From contig NCSJ02000129.1 of NCBI GenBank assembly GCA_002812745.2, forward strand, positions 1 through 64,000: 64,000 nt of DNA. Reading direction: 5' to 3'. Every line of letters starts with the position of its first letter. The first letter of the stretch is position 1. Below are positions 1 to 11,566 of the stretch, one piece after another. The position numbers were made by a program, and so were the translations under genes. Below the pieces are notes generated by a model. It searched no databases, had not been told where the DNA came from, and worked only from the letters and a program-made list of their open reading frames with translations. This DNA is from Scytalidium lignicola (lineage: Eukaryota > Ascomycota > Leotiomycetes).

Positions 1-1043
1 CACACTTTTACCCTTGTATGTGTGAAGTATTTGGGGGGGTNGGGGGGGGGGGGGGGGGAATAGTATTTGTTAACAATTCAAAGTATTTCATTGGAAATGC
101 AATTCTTCCATTTACCAATGAGCCGGCCGCTTGGCTAATGGGTCTCCCCAAGGTTGTACGTAAGTACGACACCGAGTTTGGCTAATAATGTACGTACACA
201 AAACAAGCCAGCAGAGAATCTCAAATTATGCTGACAGCGAGTAAGTTATCGATGGGCTTAATTAAGTTCACTGCACCTAAGAACGTAGCCTGGAGCACCA
301 AGACACCAATCGGTCAAGACTCTGACCAACCTCCTTTGCTTCTTTATATTTAGATCGTGTATAATAAGCCTGGGTTATTGATACGCCGTATATGATTTTT
401 GATCATAGATCTACGAGTCTACGGCAGCAAACATCTCGGGTGAAAAGCACTACCTACTACTTATCACCTCCGTTGTAAAATCCCCTCTTTTAACTAATGT
501 TATCAACTAAGATTTTAGTATTCTCGCCAGGTTGTAATCATTATCCTAAACCACCTCTGCTGACTTCTGAACCTCACTACATTCGTTCCTATGCGACTGT
601 AAGTATTTAAGGGGGTTTAATAGTAATTAGTAGAAAGATTAATCTGGCGCAGCCAAATGCTGCCGGGTGCTTCAAGCCAATCAACCCCCCGTACACGTGT
701 ATTCTTTACGAAGTTGATTATCCACCCAGCCGCCAAACACAATAATTCACGTCAGATAATAATCAATCCAGAGCTGATTTGTCGGTGCCGCCGGAACGCA
801 GATTTATGCAACACTCGTCTAATCTCACCCAATATCAGACCTGTCAGCTTACCGGCACTTCCAAGGCGGCATGATTTCCAAGAGTTTCGGACTCCCTCTC
901 TTGCAACTCTTCCGAAACTCCCATCGAACATTTATATATACCATTCGCCATTCTGTATAGTCTTTTCTACGTCTTATCCCCCCAATATTTTTTTTAAATA
1001 TTGTAGATCCGTAGAAACACACTGGAGATCTGCAGACTTCATC
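1..1043. other. Intergenic, low-quality G run at start
   Basis: No gene could be supported here. Positions 34–58 are an almost pure G run interrupted by an N at 41, which looks like a homopolymer sequencing problem. The rest is ordinary non-coding sequence and holds the upstream region of the P450 gene that starts at 1044. The long reading frame opening at 657 is open by chance ahead of the true start, because the P450 membrane anchor begins only at the internal ATG. Confidence 0.5.
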
Positions 1044-2784
1044 ATGTGGAATATGGAACTCGCTGAGACGGTAACGCTACCGGCCATAGCTGGCGTTATT
1101 ATTGTCCTCCTTTCTGGAGCAGTCCTGCGTGTATTTCGCCGCTCGCAAAAGCTCCAATTACCCATTGCAAATATAGAGAATGGGACGAGCCCCACGCAGA
1201 CTTTGTTCAAGGCTCAGGCTCAGGTGGGCCACCTGGCACTCTTGAGAATGCGCTCTTTCTTACCCAAACTGACCAGTTGCTTCTCCAGTTTCCCAATAGC
1301 CCTTTCATCTTGGCTCTCAATCCACCTTGGGTTATCCTTCCTCACTCTCTAACAGATGAGGTTAAAACGCTTACTGAAGACAAAGCGTCTTTTCACAGAC
1401 TCAGTTATATTCGAATGCAAGGGCGATATACAGGTATTAGCGCTGGGGATCACCCGGAAGCTATTGACGCCATCAAATATGATCTAACACGAAACATCGC
1501 TTCAATCCTCGGTGACCTCCAGGATGAGATTTCCTTTGCTATGGACAAAGAGATTGGGGATGTTGAGGGTTGGAAAGAAACTTACGTTTATGGTACGGTC
1601 CTAAGGCTCGTGGCTCGTCTCAGCGCACGTACTTTCGTTGGACTTCCTCTTTGCAGAGAAGAAGATTGGCTAAAGGCCACTATTAACGTCACCACGGACA
1701 CCGTCATAGGTGTCAATGCTATTGCAAAGCACAACCCATGGTTTCGGCCGTTTGTTGCCCCGTTTATTCCAGAACTCCGCAACCTGAAGAAATACGATGC
1801 GTTTTTCTCCGGAAAGTTGAAGTCTCAAGTGAACGCCATCATGGCTGCCTACAAGAAGCAAGGAATCACGCTCAAAAAACCGTCCGCGGAGAACATTTCC
1901 GATGAAGGGGTGGAAGAAGGAAACCACAACCTTGTCCATTGGGTAATGCGGAACTTCAAGGACAAAAGCCGGGTTACCGCAGGAGAAATCGGCGTGGTGG
2001 AGAAACTTGCAGCATTCGCAGCAATCCATACAACAAGTATGGCCATCACACACATGATTTTTGATCTAGCTGCGTACCCTGAGTATGCAACTGAGCTACG
2101 GGAGGAGTATAATGCTGTCATTACGGAAGAGGGCTATCCTGATGCACGGCTGAGGAAGAATAGCATGCCGAAGCTGAAAAAACTTGACAGTTTCATGAAG
2201 GAAAGTCAGAGGGTCAACCCTCCCGGCATGAGTACGTATCAATCCACGGCTTTTAGCCGTGGCAAACCTCCGAATATTGATAAAAGGAGCATAAAACTGA
2301 CCCCCCAACAGTTGCAATGGGTCGACTCGTGACAGCCCGTAACGGATTATCACTCTCAACTGGGCACAAGCTCCCTTACGGAACACAATTTGGCTTTTCA
2401 AATGCTTTTTATCCTACTTCTACGATACAGCCTGATACAGTGGTTACAGCAAAGTTCCAGCCACCGCTCAGTGAATTCCACCCTTGGCGTTATGCAGACC
2501 TTCGCTCCAATAGTGGAGAGGAACACAAATATCAGTTCGTTTCGACTGACCGAAACAATATCACATTTGGTAATGGGGCACATGCTTGTCCAGGCAGGTT
2601 CTTCGCTAGCAACGAGATCAAGATCGTTATACTGGAGTTGTTGAAGCGGTTTGACCTCGCTCTCGGACCCCAGGGACAGGTCGAAGGGCAGGATGGATAC
2701 ATCAAGCCTAAAATGGTAGAAGTGCAATCATTTTATTCGCCCGATCCATATGCAAAGATCTACATTAAGCCTCGAGTTGTGTAA
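1044..2784 (+). CDS. Cytochrome P450 monooxygenase (CYP503/ent-kaurene-oxidase-like)
   Basis: A membrane-anchored haem-thiolate monooxygenase of about 531 residues in three exons (1044–1223, 1289–2231, 2312–2784); both introns keep frame. An N-terminal hydrophobic anchor (residues about 8–30) is followed by an arginine-rich stop-transfer stretch. Helix I reads AAIHTTS instead of the usual AGxDTT, the K-helix ExxR is ESQR, and the haem loop is FGNGAHACPGRFFA with Cys near residue 468. The HTTS form of helix I is familiar from fungal ent-kaurene oxidase and indole-diterpene P450s, so a terpenoid-like substrate is an inference. No terpene synthase or other backbone gene is adjacent, so it looks like an orphan P450 here. 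Length and motifs are complete and no lesion was seen. Confidence 0.9.
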
Positions 2785-3815
2785 TATTCAGCGAGCTGGG
2801 GTAAGTTCTCACACAATGAACCTAGAAAAGTCGCTCTGTCAGCAACAAGATTCTTTTAGATGCTTGGTGCTCTAGAGATTAGATGTGTTAAGTATATTAA
2901 GGGCCTGTTTGGAGATCATACGGAGGCTCCATATTGTCCACTCCATGTGACTTACTAATCAACCTCCATACGAGCTCCATATCTCAGTCCACAATCTCCA
3001 CATTTCGCTTTTGTAATAACTTCATATTCCTTCCATATGAGCTCTTAGATATGACTATAAGAAAGACTTATATATTGCAGCTCCTCCTCCTGTTTGAAAT
3101 AAATACCCATTAACCCATAAACCAGCTGTATAGCTTCAAACCAATTTGCTATCTTTTCGAGATATTCTTAAAGAACTGTTTGATAGTATTATTACAACTA
3201 AAGGTCAAGCATATTCTTAACTAAACATTAATATACTATTTCAAACATTCTATATCTTTAAATTTAGTTCTACTAGAATGTCAACACCTTTAAGTCGCCA
3301 ATTAGATAATACTTTTAAATCTAAGCAAAGTTATAAACGGAGAAAAATTATAAGTGTTAAAGAAGGTCTTGTACAATTAATAAGTATAATTGATGAAAAA
3401 ACAAAATAATGAAGATAACAATAGTTATATAAAAAGGTTTATAACTATTCAACAAGTACTTTATATTCTTTGCGAAGAGTATAAATCATAACTTTCCAAC
3501 TGGAGGGAACATTAGGATGGGAAGTAGTGGAAATGTCCCCACTGTCTTGGTATATTTAGTGCCCCTTTTTTGTCAACTACGAGCCCGTATATTGTAGTGA
3601 TAAACGTCACCAGCTGCCCTTTGTATTTCGTTTTGATCAATGTTCAAAACTTGTTTCTAAGGATAGAGGAAATCAAAAGATCCCCTCAGTCGAGAGCTGT
3701 CGAATTCATGATCGAAGGATAGTAGCTGTACCTACATCTCCTAAATTTGCAATGGCGCACGCCCATCTGTGAAGACATTTGAGACTTATATTTATCCTAG
3801 TGCAACACGGAGAAA
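2785..3815. other. Intergenic with possible DNA-transposon terminus
   Basis: AT-rich non-coding DNA between two convergent genes. At 2901 a GGGCCTGTTTGG sequence follows TTAA, resembling the end and the TTA/TAA target of PIF/Harbinger-type transposons. A 43-codon basic reading frame at 3278–3409 lies inside. No matching inverted end was found downstream, so any element is truncated or diverged. Confidence 0.25.
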
Positions 3816-6800
3816 CTAATGTAGTATCAATGAAGAACATTTGAAGCCAGGAGGCACAAATGGACTTACATTCAGTCTGCTAGCACTAATATCTGCCTCT
3901 GACAGCTTCCCACTAGAAAAAGTCAGTTTTGCCAAATCCCGCTTCTGCTCTTGTAAGAGGACCACTTTCTAGAGAAAGGAAATCAGCAGCAATTCTGAAG
4001 TTCGAGGAATTTAATGTACCTCTTCGAATGAATCACGAATACGGTAGCGGATTATCTTTACTGGTCGTTTCTGGCCCATTCGGTATATCCGGCATATAGC
4101 CTGTTCCTCAATCATAGGGTTCCACTGAGGTTCCATGATATATGCGCGTGAGGCGGTGGTCAGATCCAGACTGAGAAAAATTAGCATTATGCGCTTCTAT
4201 AGGAGAATATGTTTCGCCAAATTTCCGAAGTCATGCTCACCCAGTACCGCCACTTGTGATTGAAACGAGGATAACTTGTATATTTCCGTCCTTTTGGAAC
4301 TTTTCAATTGCCTTGGTGCGTTGTTTGCCGCTCATTTCACCGTCGATCCTCGTGAAAGTTATAGACTCCGACTTCAACATGCTTTCAATGAGATCAAGGG
4401 TGGTTGTCCAGTAAGAGAACACAACACTGCGTTTCTGGATTAACATAGCTTCTTGCTTAAATATTCTGGAGACGAACACAGAGTTGCACGTACCTCTTTT
4501 CTCTCCATTGGGAGTTGATCAAGCTTTTAAGTAATACACGAAGCTTTGTCGGTCGCTCGTCAGGGTTCATTCTGATCTCTACTCGCTTTGATCTTTGAGC
4601 GGGTTTATTTCTGTCAATGGATATGTCAAAAGTTGAGCAACTTGGAGAGTGACCACACGAGTAAGTGTCTTTACCTTGTCCGCTAATGCACTTCCCACAT
4701 ACTAGGAAGAGACATTGGGACAAGCGATGCTTCAATGCAGATTTCGAAAGTGCGCTCTCTGACGTGTATGTTCCAATTTCAAGATTAGTCGAACAGCCGA
4801 AGCACAATGCAAGACCTGAAGTGATCATATTCTGAAGCGCCTGCTGCGCAACTGAGGCATTCCAGTCTCCGCTCGCTGTTTCATCGTGGTCCGTAGAGAC
4901 TTCCGAAGATTGGCTGGTCTGAATCACGCCATGGTTGCAAATTGAACGGAGTCTGTTCAACCATTTCAGGCAATTCAAGTATGCCACACTTTCAACTTGT
5001 CCAGTAAGCTGGTTCTTGAATACTTCAGCAGTTTTGGACTTAGCAGCATTATACATATTGCGCTCAGCCGAGGAGAACTCGAGAAACTTGACTTTGTTTT
5101 TGCGTGGTGGTAGGTTCAGTACTGTCTGTGGTCGACACAACGCTACCATATTGACCAAGTTCTTCAACCTCAGGATGCCATCGGGTTCACCTCGATGCCA
5201 AGGATCGGAAATGTCAGATTTGAATGTTGCCACATCGGAAAAGGGGTGAACCCGGAGAAACTCAAGGATACTCGCAAGGTCGGTCAGTTTATTTTGGATT
5301 GGAGTTCCTGACATTGCCCAGCGATGTTTTGCATCTAAAGCACATGCAGCCTTCGCTAGGGATGTTGATCTGTTCTGGATAGTGTGTGCTGTCAAAGTTC
5401 TAAGTTAGTTTACGCCAACAAAGAGATAAAAAATATCGGACAGGAATGGAGAAGAATACCTTCATCAAGTACGACGCGGTGCCAGTGAAGTGAAAACAGA
5501 GTTTCAGTTGAAAATTTATGTTCTTGATGTAATTTCGACTCCTGCGACAAGGTTTGGAAGGTGGTGAGGATGATATCGCAGTGCTTGATTGTAGACAGAG
5601 TTGGTCTTTCGAGGCCATGGAACTTTTTCCACGAAAGAGCTCCTGGTACAACATGCCTGATTCCATTTCAGTGATATTTTGGGAAGGGTTATAATTTCAT
5701 ACGTACATGTTGAGCTGTTTCCCCCAAGTATCTAGTACTGTTTTGCAGTTAGCTCGAGTAATTATTTCCTTCGCTTCAACAATGCGTACGAGACATCGGT
5801 GCGACTATTAATGTAGTTTTGACTTCTTCAGTCACATTGCGACTGACTCGAGGTCGTTTTCTCGACAATTTTGCTTTATTTGACAAAATCAGAGCAATGA
5901 TACTCAATGTTTTGCCGAGTCCCATCTGATCTCCCAACAAGCCGCCTGAAAAGGCAGGAGGTGGATACGTTTGCCTTTTACCAGTAATGGTATTTGTGTA
6001 GCTAATTTTGTGAGTAATGGTTCTTAGAACAAGAGTGCATGGACTTGCGTACACGAAGGAGCCGGTATCGTTTAGGCTCTTCTCCCATATATCCTTTCGA
6101 GGGCCTTCAAAACACCAGCCTCGCTCTCTTTCCAGCATGAACGTAAGAGCCTGTTTCTGGTGACTGTATGGACTTAGAATTCAACTTCGCTTAATCACTA
6201 AGCGTGAGGTGGGTACCTATGCAATTTAGTTGCAAGCGTAATAGGTCCACCGGTTTCCTCTAAATGAGGGGTGTCCTGCAACAAGGCCATAAGGTTTGAG
6301 GCATCAATCACTTTTCTATCATGAACGAGGCCACAATCATCCACAGTCCTCTTTGGGGAGAGAGCAAACGTCATCATGGGCGTACTGCCTACACGAGTGA
6401 GTAGCTGGGGGTTCCTATACTCAACATTCTTGTTGCAGTATTCTGGCGTCTGCAGGAATAAGCCAACTTCAGTCAGGAACCTCCCAAGACCATCATATAA
6501 ATTCAAAGTTCCATATATGTTGACATTGAGGGCAAGAAAATGTTGCTCTTGGGACCGGAGCGATTTTGGTTGACGACGAATTGTAGCCAATGGGTCCGGA
6601 ACAAATTGGCAGAAGGCTTGCAATTCAAAATGTTCATCTTCATCCAAGCACTGCAGCACTTGAGCTATATTTTTGGATATAACACCAATACGTGACCCAT
6701 TATCGGATCTTTTTACATGCTCTCTATCTAGAACCGCTGGAACTAGAGACGTGACGCTGAAAAGATCTCGTCGAAATTGTGTGATTGATATGTCAGCTAA

Positions 6801-7046
6801 CTGTTGCGCATGATCAGCAAATCGATCCGTTATCTCAAGAAATTTCATCTTACGTACCATTCCAAAGCATACTTGACTGTATTGAATGACCCCAGCCTTT
6901 TCTTCCTCGGATGTTGAACCCATTTCACAGAAGTTCCCCCTTCCTGTGATGCCTAGGCCCGAGCCGCACAAGTCGGGCTGCGAGCAGTCTCTTGCCTCAG
7001 TTCCCACTTCTTCGTCCCTGTTCTTCTTTCTGATTAATAGAAGCAA
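3816..7046 (-). CDS. SNF2-family helicase, RAD5/HLTF-like
   Basis: A Swi2/Snf2 DNA-translocating ATPase of about 938 residues in eight exons (7046–6217, 6163–5790, 5737–5707, 5656–5460, 5388–4494, 4426–4241, 4170–4020, 3968–3816); all junctions keep one frame. The N-terminal ~280 residues are a family-specific region, followed by LHSHQKQALTFML (Q motif), Walker A in LGDQMGLGKT, motif II DEAH, motif III MSGTPIQN, a cysteine-rich RING-like insert (CFGC … CGKC … CGHSPSC) and the helicase C lobe with TSGGTGLDL and a QAICRIYRMGQ-type motif VI. This order, with RING between the lobes, is that of RAD5/HLTF proteins acting in post-replication repair or chromatin remodelling. A GTAAGT just before the C-terminus could start one more intron, so the last ~17 residues are uncertain. 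It lies head to head with the NLR at 7424. Confidence 0.85.
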
Positions 7047-7423
7047 AGCTCCCTAAGCAAATTCTTAAGATTTCCTGATCCGCATACCAGGCCTATGTTC
7101 TCTACACAAGGGCTCGAAAGTTTTGTCGACAATCCGGTGGGCAGGAGTTTGATAAATCGCGGCTCCAAGGTAGGCTTCTGATTCCCTGGCCTGGCTGCAC
7201 CGCCTCCCAAAACGCCTTTCGCAACCTCGTGACCAACAACCAATGCACGCCGTGACAGCACTGCCCCCAGATCCGCTCACCGAATCTGCCCAATGACTCC
7301 GCCTTCCCGAACACCTCTTAGAATATGCATTAAGCCAGCCCAACGTGAAAGAAACTCATGTGCTCAACTTCGAAAGAGGGCAGAAATCTTCATTTTCTTT
7401 AGATCAATTTGATTGTCCTTCCC
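7047..7423. promoter_or_regulatory. Divergent promoter, SNF2 helicase / NLR
   Basis: A 377-bp region between two divergent start codons; it must hold both promoters unless the helicase N-terminus is longer. It is GC-rich near 7140–7320 and no clear TATA box was found. Small minus-strand open frames here have no recognisable content. Confidence 0.4.
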
Positions 7424-10400
7424 ATGGAAGATCCCGTTGAAATCCCAAGCGCTTTTCAGGAAGCATACGAGAAGTTCATTAGATCAGTTCGCCCTGTCGA
7501 TGCAGCCAGATTCGAAAACCTAACGATCGAAGACATACGAGAAACAGCCCTGACAATCGAGGCTTCGCAAGCCAAAAGACGCTCTCTTCGAAATTTGAGA
7601 CGAATAGAGCCTCTTCTTGAGGCACTTGGGAAATATGGAAAGACGATCGATGTTCTCTGCAACCAAACGCCTTATTTGGCATTTGTCTGGGTGGGTACCC
7701 CAGCGCTACGATCCCCTGATTAATGGACCCAAACTTATTGCGGGCATTTTTAAAGGCTCCAATCGGCCTTGCGCTTCAGGTAGGATTTAACCCCTAATTT
7801 CAAATCCCTATGTATCGTTATGCTGTTGGATATCTGCTGAGATCCTCTCAACAGATAGCAAACGAGCATACCGCAACATTCGAAAAGCTTATAAGGGCGT
7901 ACGGTTTGATTGCGGAAGCCTTGCCTCGATTTGACCGATATCAGGCAACATTTCAAGATCGCCCTGAGCTACGACATGTCCTTGGACTGATATACTCCGA
8001 CATCCTCGAGTTTCATAGCCGAACATATGCCTTCTTCCGTCGAAAATGTAGGCCAATGCTTAATGTTACATACATTCTGATGGCGCACTAACAGATATAG
8101 CCTGGCAAGTTCTATTTGACAGTCTTTGGCGGGATTTCAACAGCAGGTTCAACAGCATAATCGAGAGCATAACGAGACATCGTGACCTGGTCGACAAAGA
8201 GGCAACATCAATTGATATTGCCGAGGCCCGAGTCTGGCGTGTTCGTGCACAGGAAGAGGTTGAAGAACGTGAACATGATAAACGTATCCAACAGCTCAAC
8301 CGGACGATAGACTGGCTTCGAATTGATGGCGATTTTCACATTCCAGATGATGATCTATATCGTTTCTCCAAATCATGCCTGAGTGGGACGTGCAAATGGA
8401 TCTTACGTGACAAGATTCTCGTCAACTGGCGGAAGGATGATGAGCATCACCCTGTCATGTGGATGAAAGGCATTCCGGGAGCAGGTAAGGTTTCAGCCTA
8501 TGCCCTTCAAACGGCAATTCTTCTAATTTTGACTAACAGGCAAAACAATTCTATCTGCTTGCATAATCCAGGACCTAATGAAGGACTCAGAGTTCTCAAC
8601 TGCATACTACTTCTGCGACAGCAATTCAAATATCAAGGATCTCTGTGGTGCCATTATTCGAAGCCTTGCTATTCAACTCGTACAACAAAATCCAAGTCTA
8701 GCAGTATATGTTGATACTAAACACGTCAGCAAAGGAATTCCACCCTCAAGAGCAAGGCTTGACGAGCTTATCCCGGAGCTCTTGAGTACAATTGAGACGC
8801 CCCGGGTAGTCATCGATGGACTTGACGAGTGTTCTGACGCAGATCAGAAAGAGATATCGGCCCATATATTGCGATTATTCACCGGTCCACATACCAGATG
8901 TAAAGTACTCTTCTCTAGTCGAGAATCAGTCAACATCAGCGGGGTATTGAGAAAAGTGCCAACAATTTCATTGTCAGATAGAACGGAAAAGGTCGAGAAG
9001 GACATAAAACNTTTTTATCTACCAGAGTCTTTTAAATTTGCGCAATTTATGGCCTATTTCCTTCATTGATGAGATTGAACAGAAAATGTTAGCGAAAGCA
9101 GCAGGTAGGCTGGATCTTCTCCAAATCTCCTGCCAAGCTAACAGGGACTACCAGGAATGTTTTTGTGGGTACGCCTCGTAGTTTCTGAGCTTCAGGAGAG
9201 TCTTAGCTTGAAAGAGCTTACCGAAGCAGTCGATGGTTTGCCAGAAGGTCTCCATGAGGCGTAAGTGAATGTTTTATTTCATGTTAGCTACCCTATCTGC
9301 ATTGGTTCCGTGAGGAGGTACAGTAGATGCTAAAAAACTTGTAGTTATCAGAGATTGTTAGATCGAATTCAGAAAAAGCATGGAGAGAATCACAGACAGA
9401 AAGCACACTTTATACTTCATTGGATCGCTGGCTCTTTCAGAACCCTGAAAACTTATGAGGTGCAAAATGGTGTTGTCTTAGCTAGCGAGGGAACCCTGAA
9501 CGACTCGAATTGCCTGCCTCGGAGCATCTTTGATTTATGCAAGCCTATAATTGAAGAAGGTCCAGGGAATACAATCAGATTTGTTCATTTTTCCGCCAAA
9601 CAGTAAGTCTGTTCGTACTTCAAAGTTTCTGTTAATGTGAAGGTCGAAATTGCAGATGCTAACAGTGAGAAACTAGATATGTTCTCCACAAGATTAGTGG
9701 TCCATTCTTCGACAACATCACTGCAAGTCGGACGATTATAAGAGGGTCCGCGGCTTATCTTCCAATGGCGAACAATCTCATAGACTCATCAATACCCGAG
9801 GAGAGATCTTTGCTGTGTGTTCTCAAAGGCTTCCACGATTTGCACAATTTTGTGCATGACTTCTGGAGTGACCATGTTGTAAGCTTCATATTATTGCACT
9901 CAACAAGCAAGAAGCAGCTCACAAATTCTGACCTTGATCTACTCGGCCGATTTCAAACACTTGGAAAAAGAGCAGACGAGAGTGGACCCATGGATCCAGC
10001 GATTCAACTCTCTCCGCAGCAATTAGAGCAGGTATCGGCACTACATCAGGTTCCTGGTCTTCAAAACCTGGTGAGAAGGTTCCTCTGTTTTAGAGCTAGT
10101 CTGAGGTCCGAAAATTATGCTACGATGTCTGCGGCGGGTATACGATTTCTGAACTTCTAGCTTTGTAGATTTTAGACCACACTGACATAAAACAGAAAGA
10201 GACGCCTATGAACTTCGACATGATCCTACAGTCTTGACAGAGATATCTCAACGGTATACGAAACTCGTTGGATACATTCTAGAACTTGATACTTCGAGGC
10301 TATCAGAAACGTTTCAACCAGAGATGATAGCGGAATTCAAACAGAGGCATAGCGAGACTGCATTCCCGTGTCGATATCGTTTCTGTTCAAGAGCTTCGAG

Positions 10401-11566
10401 CGGTTTCCGTACCGAAAAGGAAAGAGAGATACACGAAACATCTCACCGGCCAAGAATCAAGTGCCTGATAGCCTCTTGTGAATTTCACATCTTTGGCTTC
10501 GGTAGCCAACAGGCCTTGGACAGACACAATTCCCAATACCACAGGGATCGCGAGGCAATGGGGAATCAGGGCTCCAGGCTCATACGAAGGAAGTTTGATC
10601 TAGCTTTACGAGCGCATTTCATGGAATCAGATACTGCTTCAACTCGACCAAAGCGACCAAGAACTGAGGCATCTTCTCAGCCTACACAAAGCCAAGCCAA
10701 GCCGAGTATTAGCCAATACAAGAATAGAGAGTACCTCGATCACGCAGCCAAAAGTCATTTGTCATTGTCCAAAGAAGCACAGCGAATCGCGGATGTACAA
10801 AGCATGAAGGGTAGTCGCGAGCAAACGAGTGCCGAAATCAGCCCGATCAGTCCAAGCGATGTCTCTCCACGATTTGCCCCGGTATCTCCTGCATTCTTTC
10901 CTACGAGTCCTGGCTACTCGCCAACGTCTCCGAATTGGTCCCCAACATCTCCTGCATTCTCTCCTTCGAGTCCCTACTACGCGCCAACGTCTCCGAATTG
11001 GTCTCCAACATCTCCTGCATTCTCTCCTTCGAGTCCACACTCACTCACCAATCTCACCAAAGGTAACAGCAAAGTCTCCTGCATACTCTCCTTCGAGTCC
11101 CTACTACGCGCCAACATCTCCGAATTGGTCCCCAACATCTCCTACTTTCTCTCCTCCGAGTCCACATTACTTGTTTACTTCTCTAAAAGTAACAGTAAGG
11201 TCTCCTGCATACTCTCCTTCGAGTCCCCACTACTCACCAATCTCACCAAAAGCTATAGCAAAATCTCTCAATTACTCTCCGTCAAGTTCTCTTCACTATC
11301 CAGACACCCCAAAGATCACAACACCACCTCCGACTTACACTCCTGGGACCCCTCCACCCAACTCTGCTTCCACCAGCCCCGGCATCTTACCAACCTCTGG
11401 GCACAAGCTGGGAAGCATCCAGTTTGGGAGCATCATTGACGACAGGCCAATCCGTGACTTGAGATCAAATATAGCCGAATCTCAAACTCCTGAACGAAGT
11501 CATGTCAGTAGAGAACTGAAGAGCAGAAAAATAAAGAGAACTGCGCGAATGTCAACTGGTGGCTAG
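7424..11566 (+). CDS. NACHT NLR with C2H2 fingers and RNAPII-CTD-like tail
   Basis: A fungal STAND/NLR receptor of about 1210 residues in nine exons: 7424–7690, 7756–7779, 7855–8047, 8095–8484, 8540–9104, 9155–9260, 9345–9602, 9677–10137, 10196–11566. The N-terminus matches the conserved domain (DUF7708 type) that precedes NACHT in many fungal NLRs. The NACHT module has Walker A GIPGAGKT (about residue 286–293, split by an intron) and Walker [10 protein letters not shown] (about 381), then the conserved [12 protein letters not shown] and LDRIQ segments. From about residue 812 to 868 there are two C2H2 fingers (CRYRFC…HETSH and CLIASC…HNSQYH). Residues about 981–1124 are YSPTSPx-like heptads. 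No WD40, ankyrin or TPR repeats are present. Two frame problems exist: an N at 9011 after a T run, and one extra C at 11042 inside the heptad array. Removing one base at each gives one frame to the stop at 11566. Likely an intracellular sensor; partner and ligand are unknown. Confidence 0.8.
10876..11304 (+). repeat. Heptad-coding repeat resembling RPB1 CTD
   Basis: About 17–19 consecutive heptads encoded within the NLR last exon. The aromatic first position alternates Y, W and F, followed by SPTSPN, SPTSPA or SPSSPY. A 21-residue higher-order unit ([22 protein letters not shown]) recurs two to three times, so the DNA also repeats with a 63-bp period. Some heptads are degenerate (VTAKSPA, AIAKSLN). 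One copy at 11035–11050 has an extra C relative to its sister copy near 11229, which shifts frame. Confidence 0.85.

Noticed and set aside
657..1043. Extra N-terminal coding sequence of the P450
   Set aside because: The frame is open but holds no P450 feature; the membrane anchor begins at the internal ATG at 1044.
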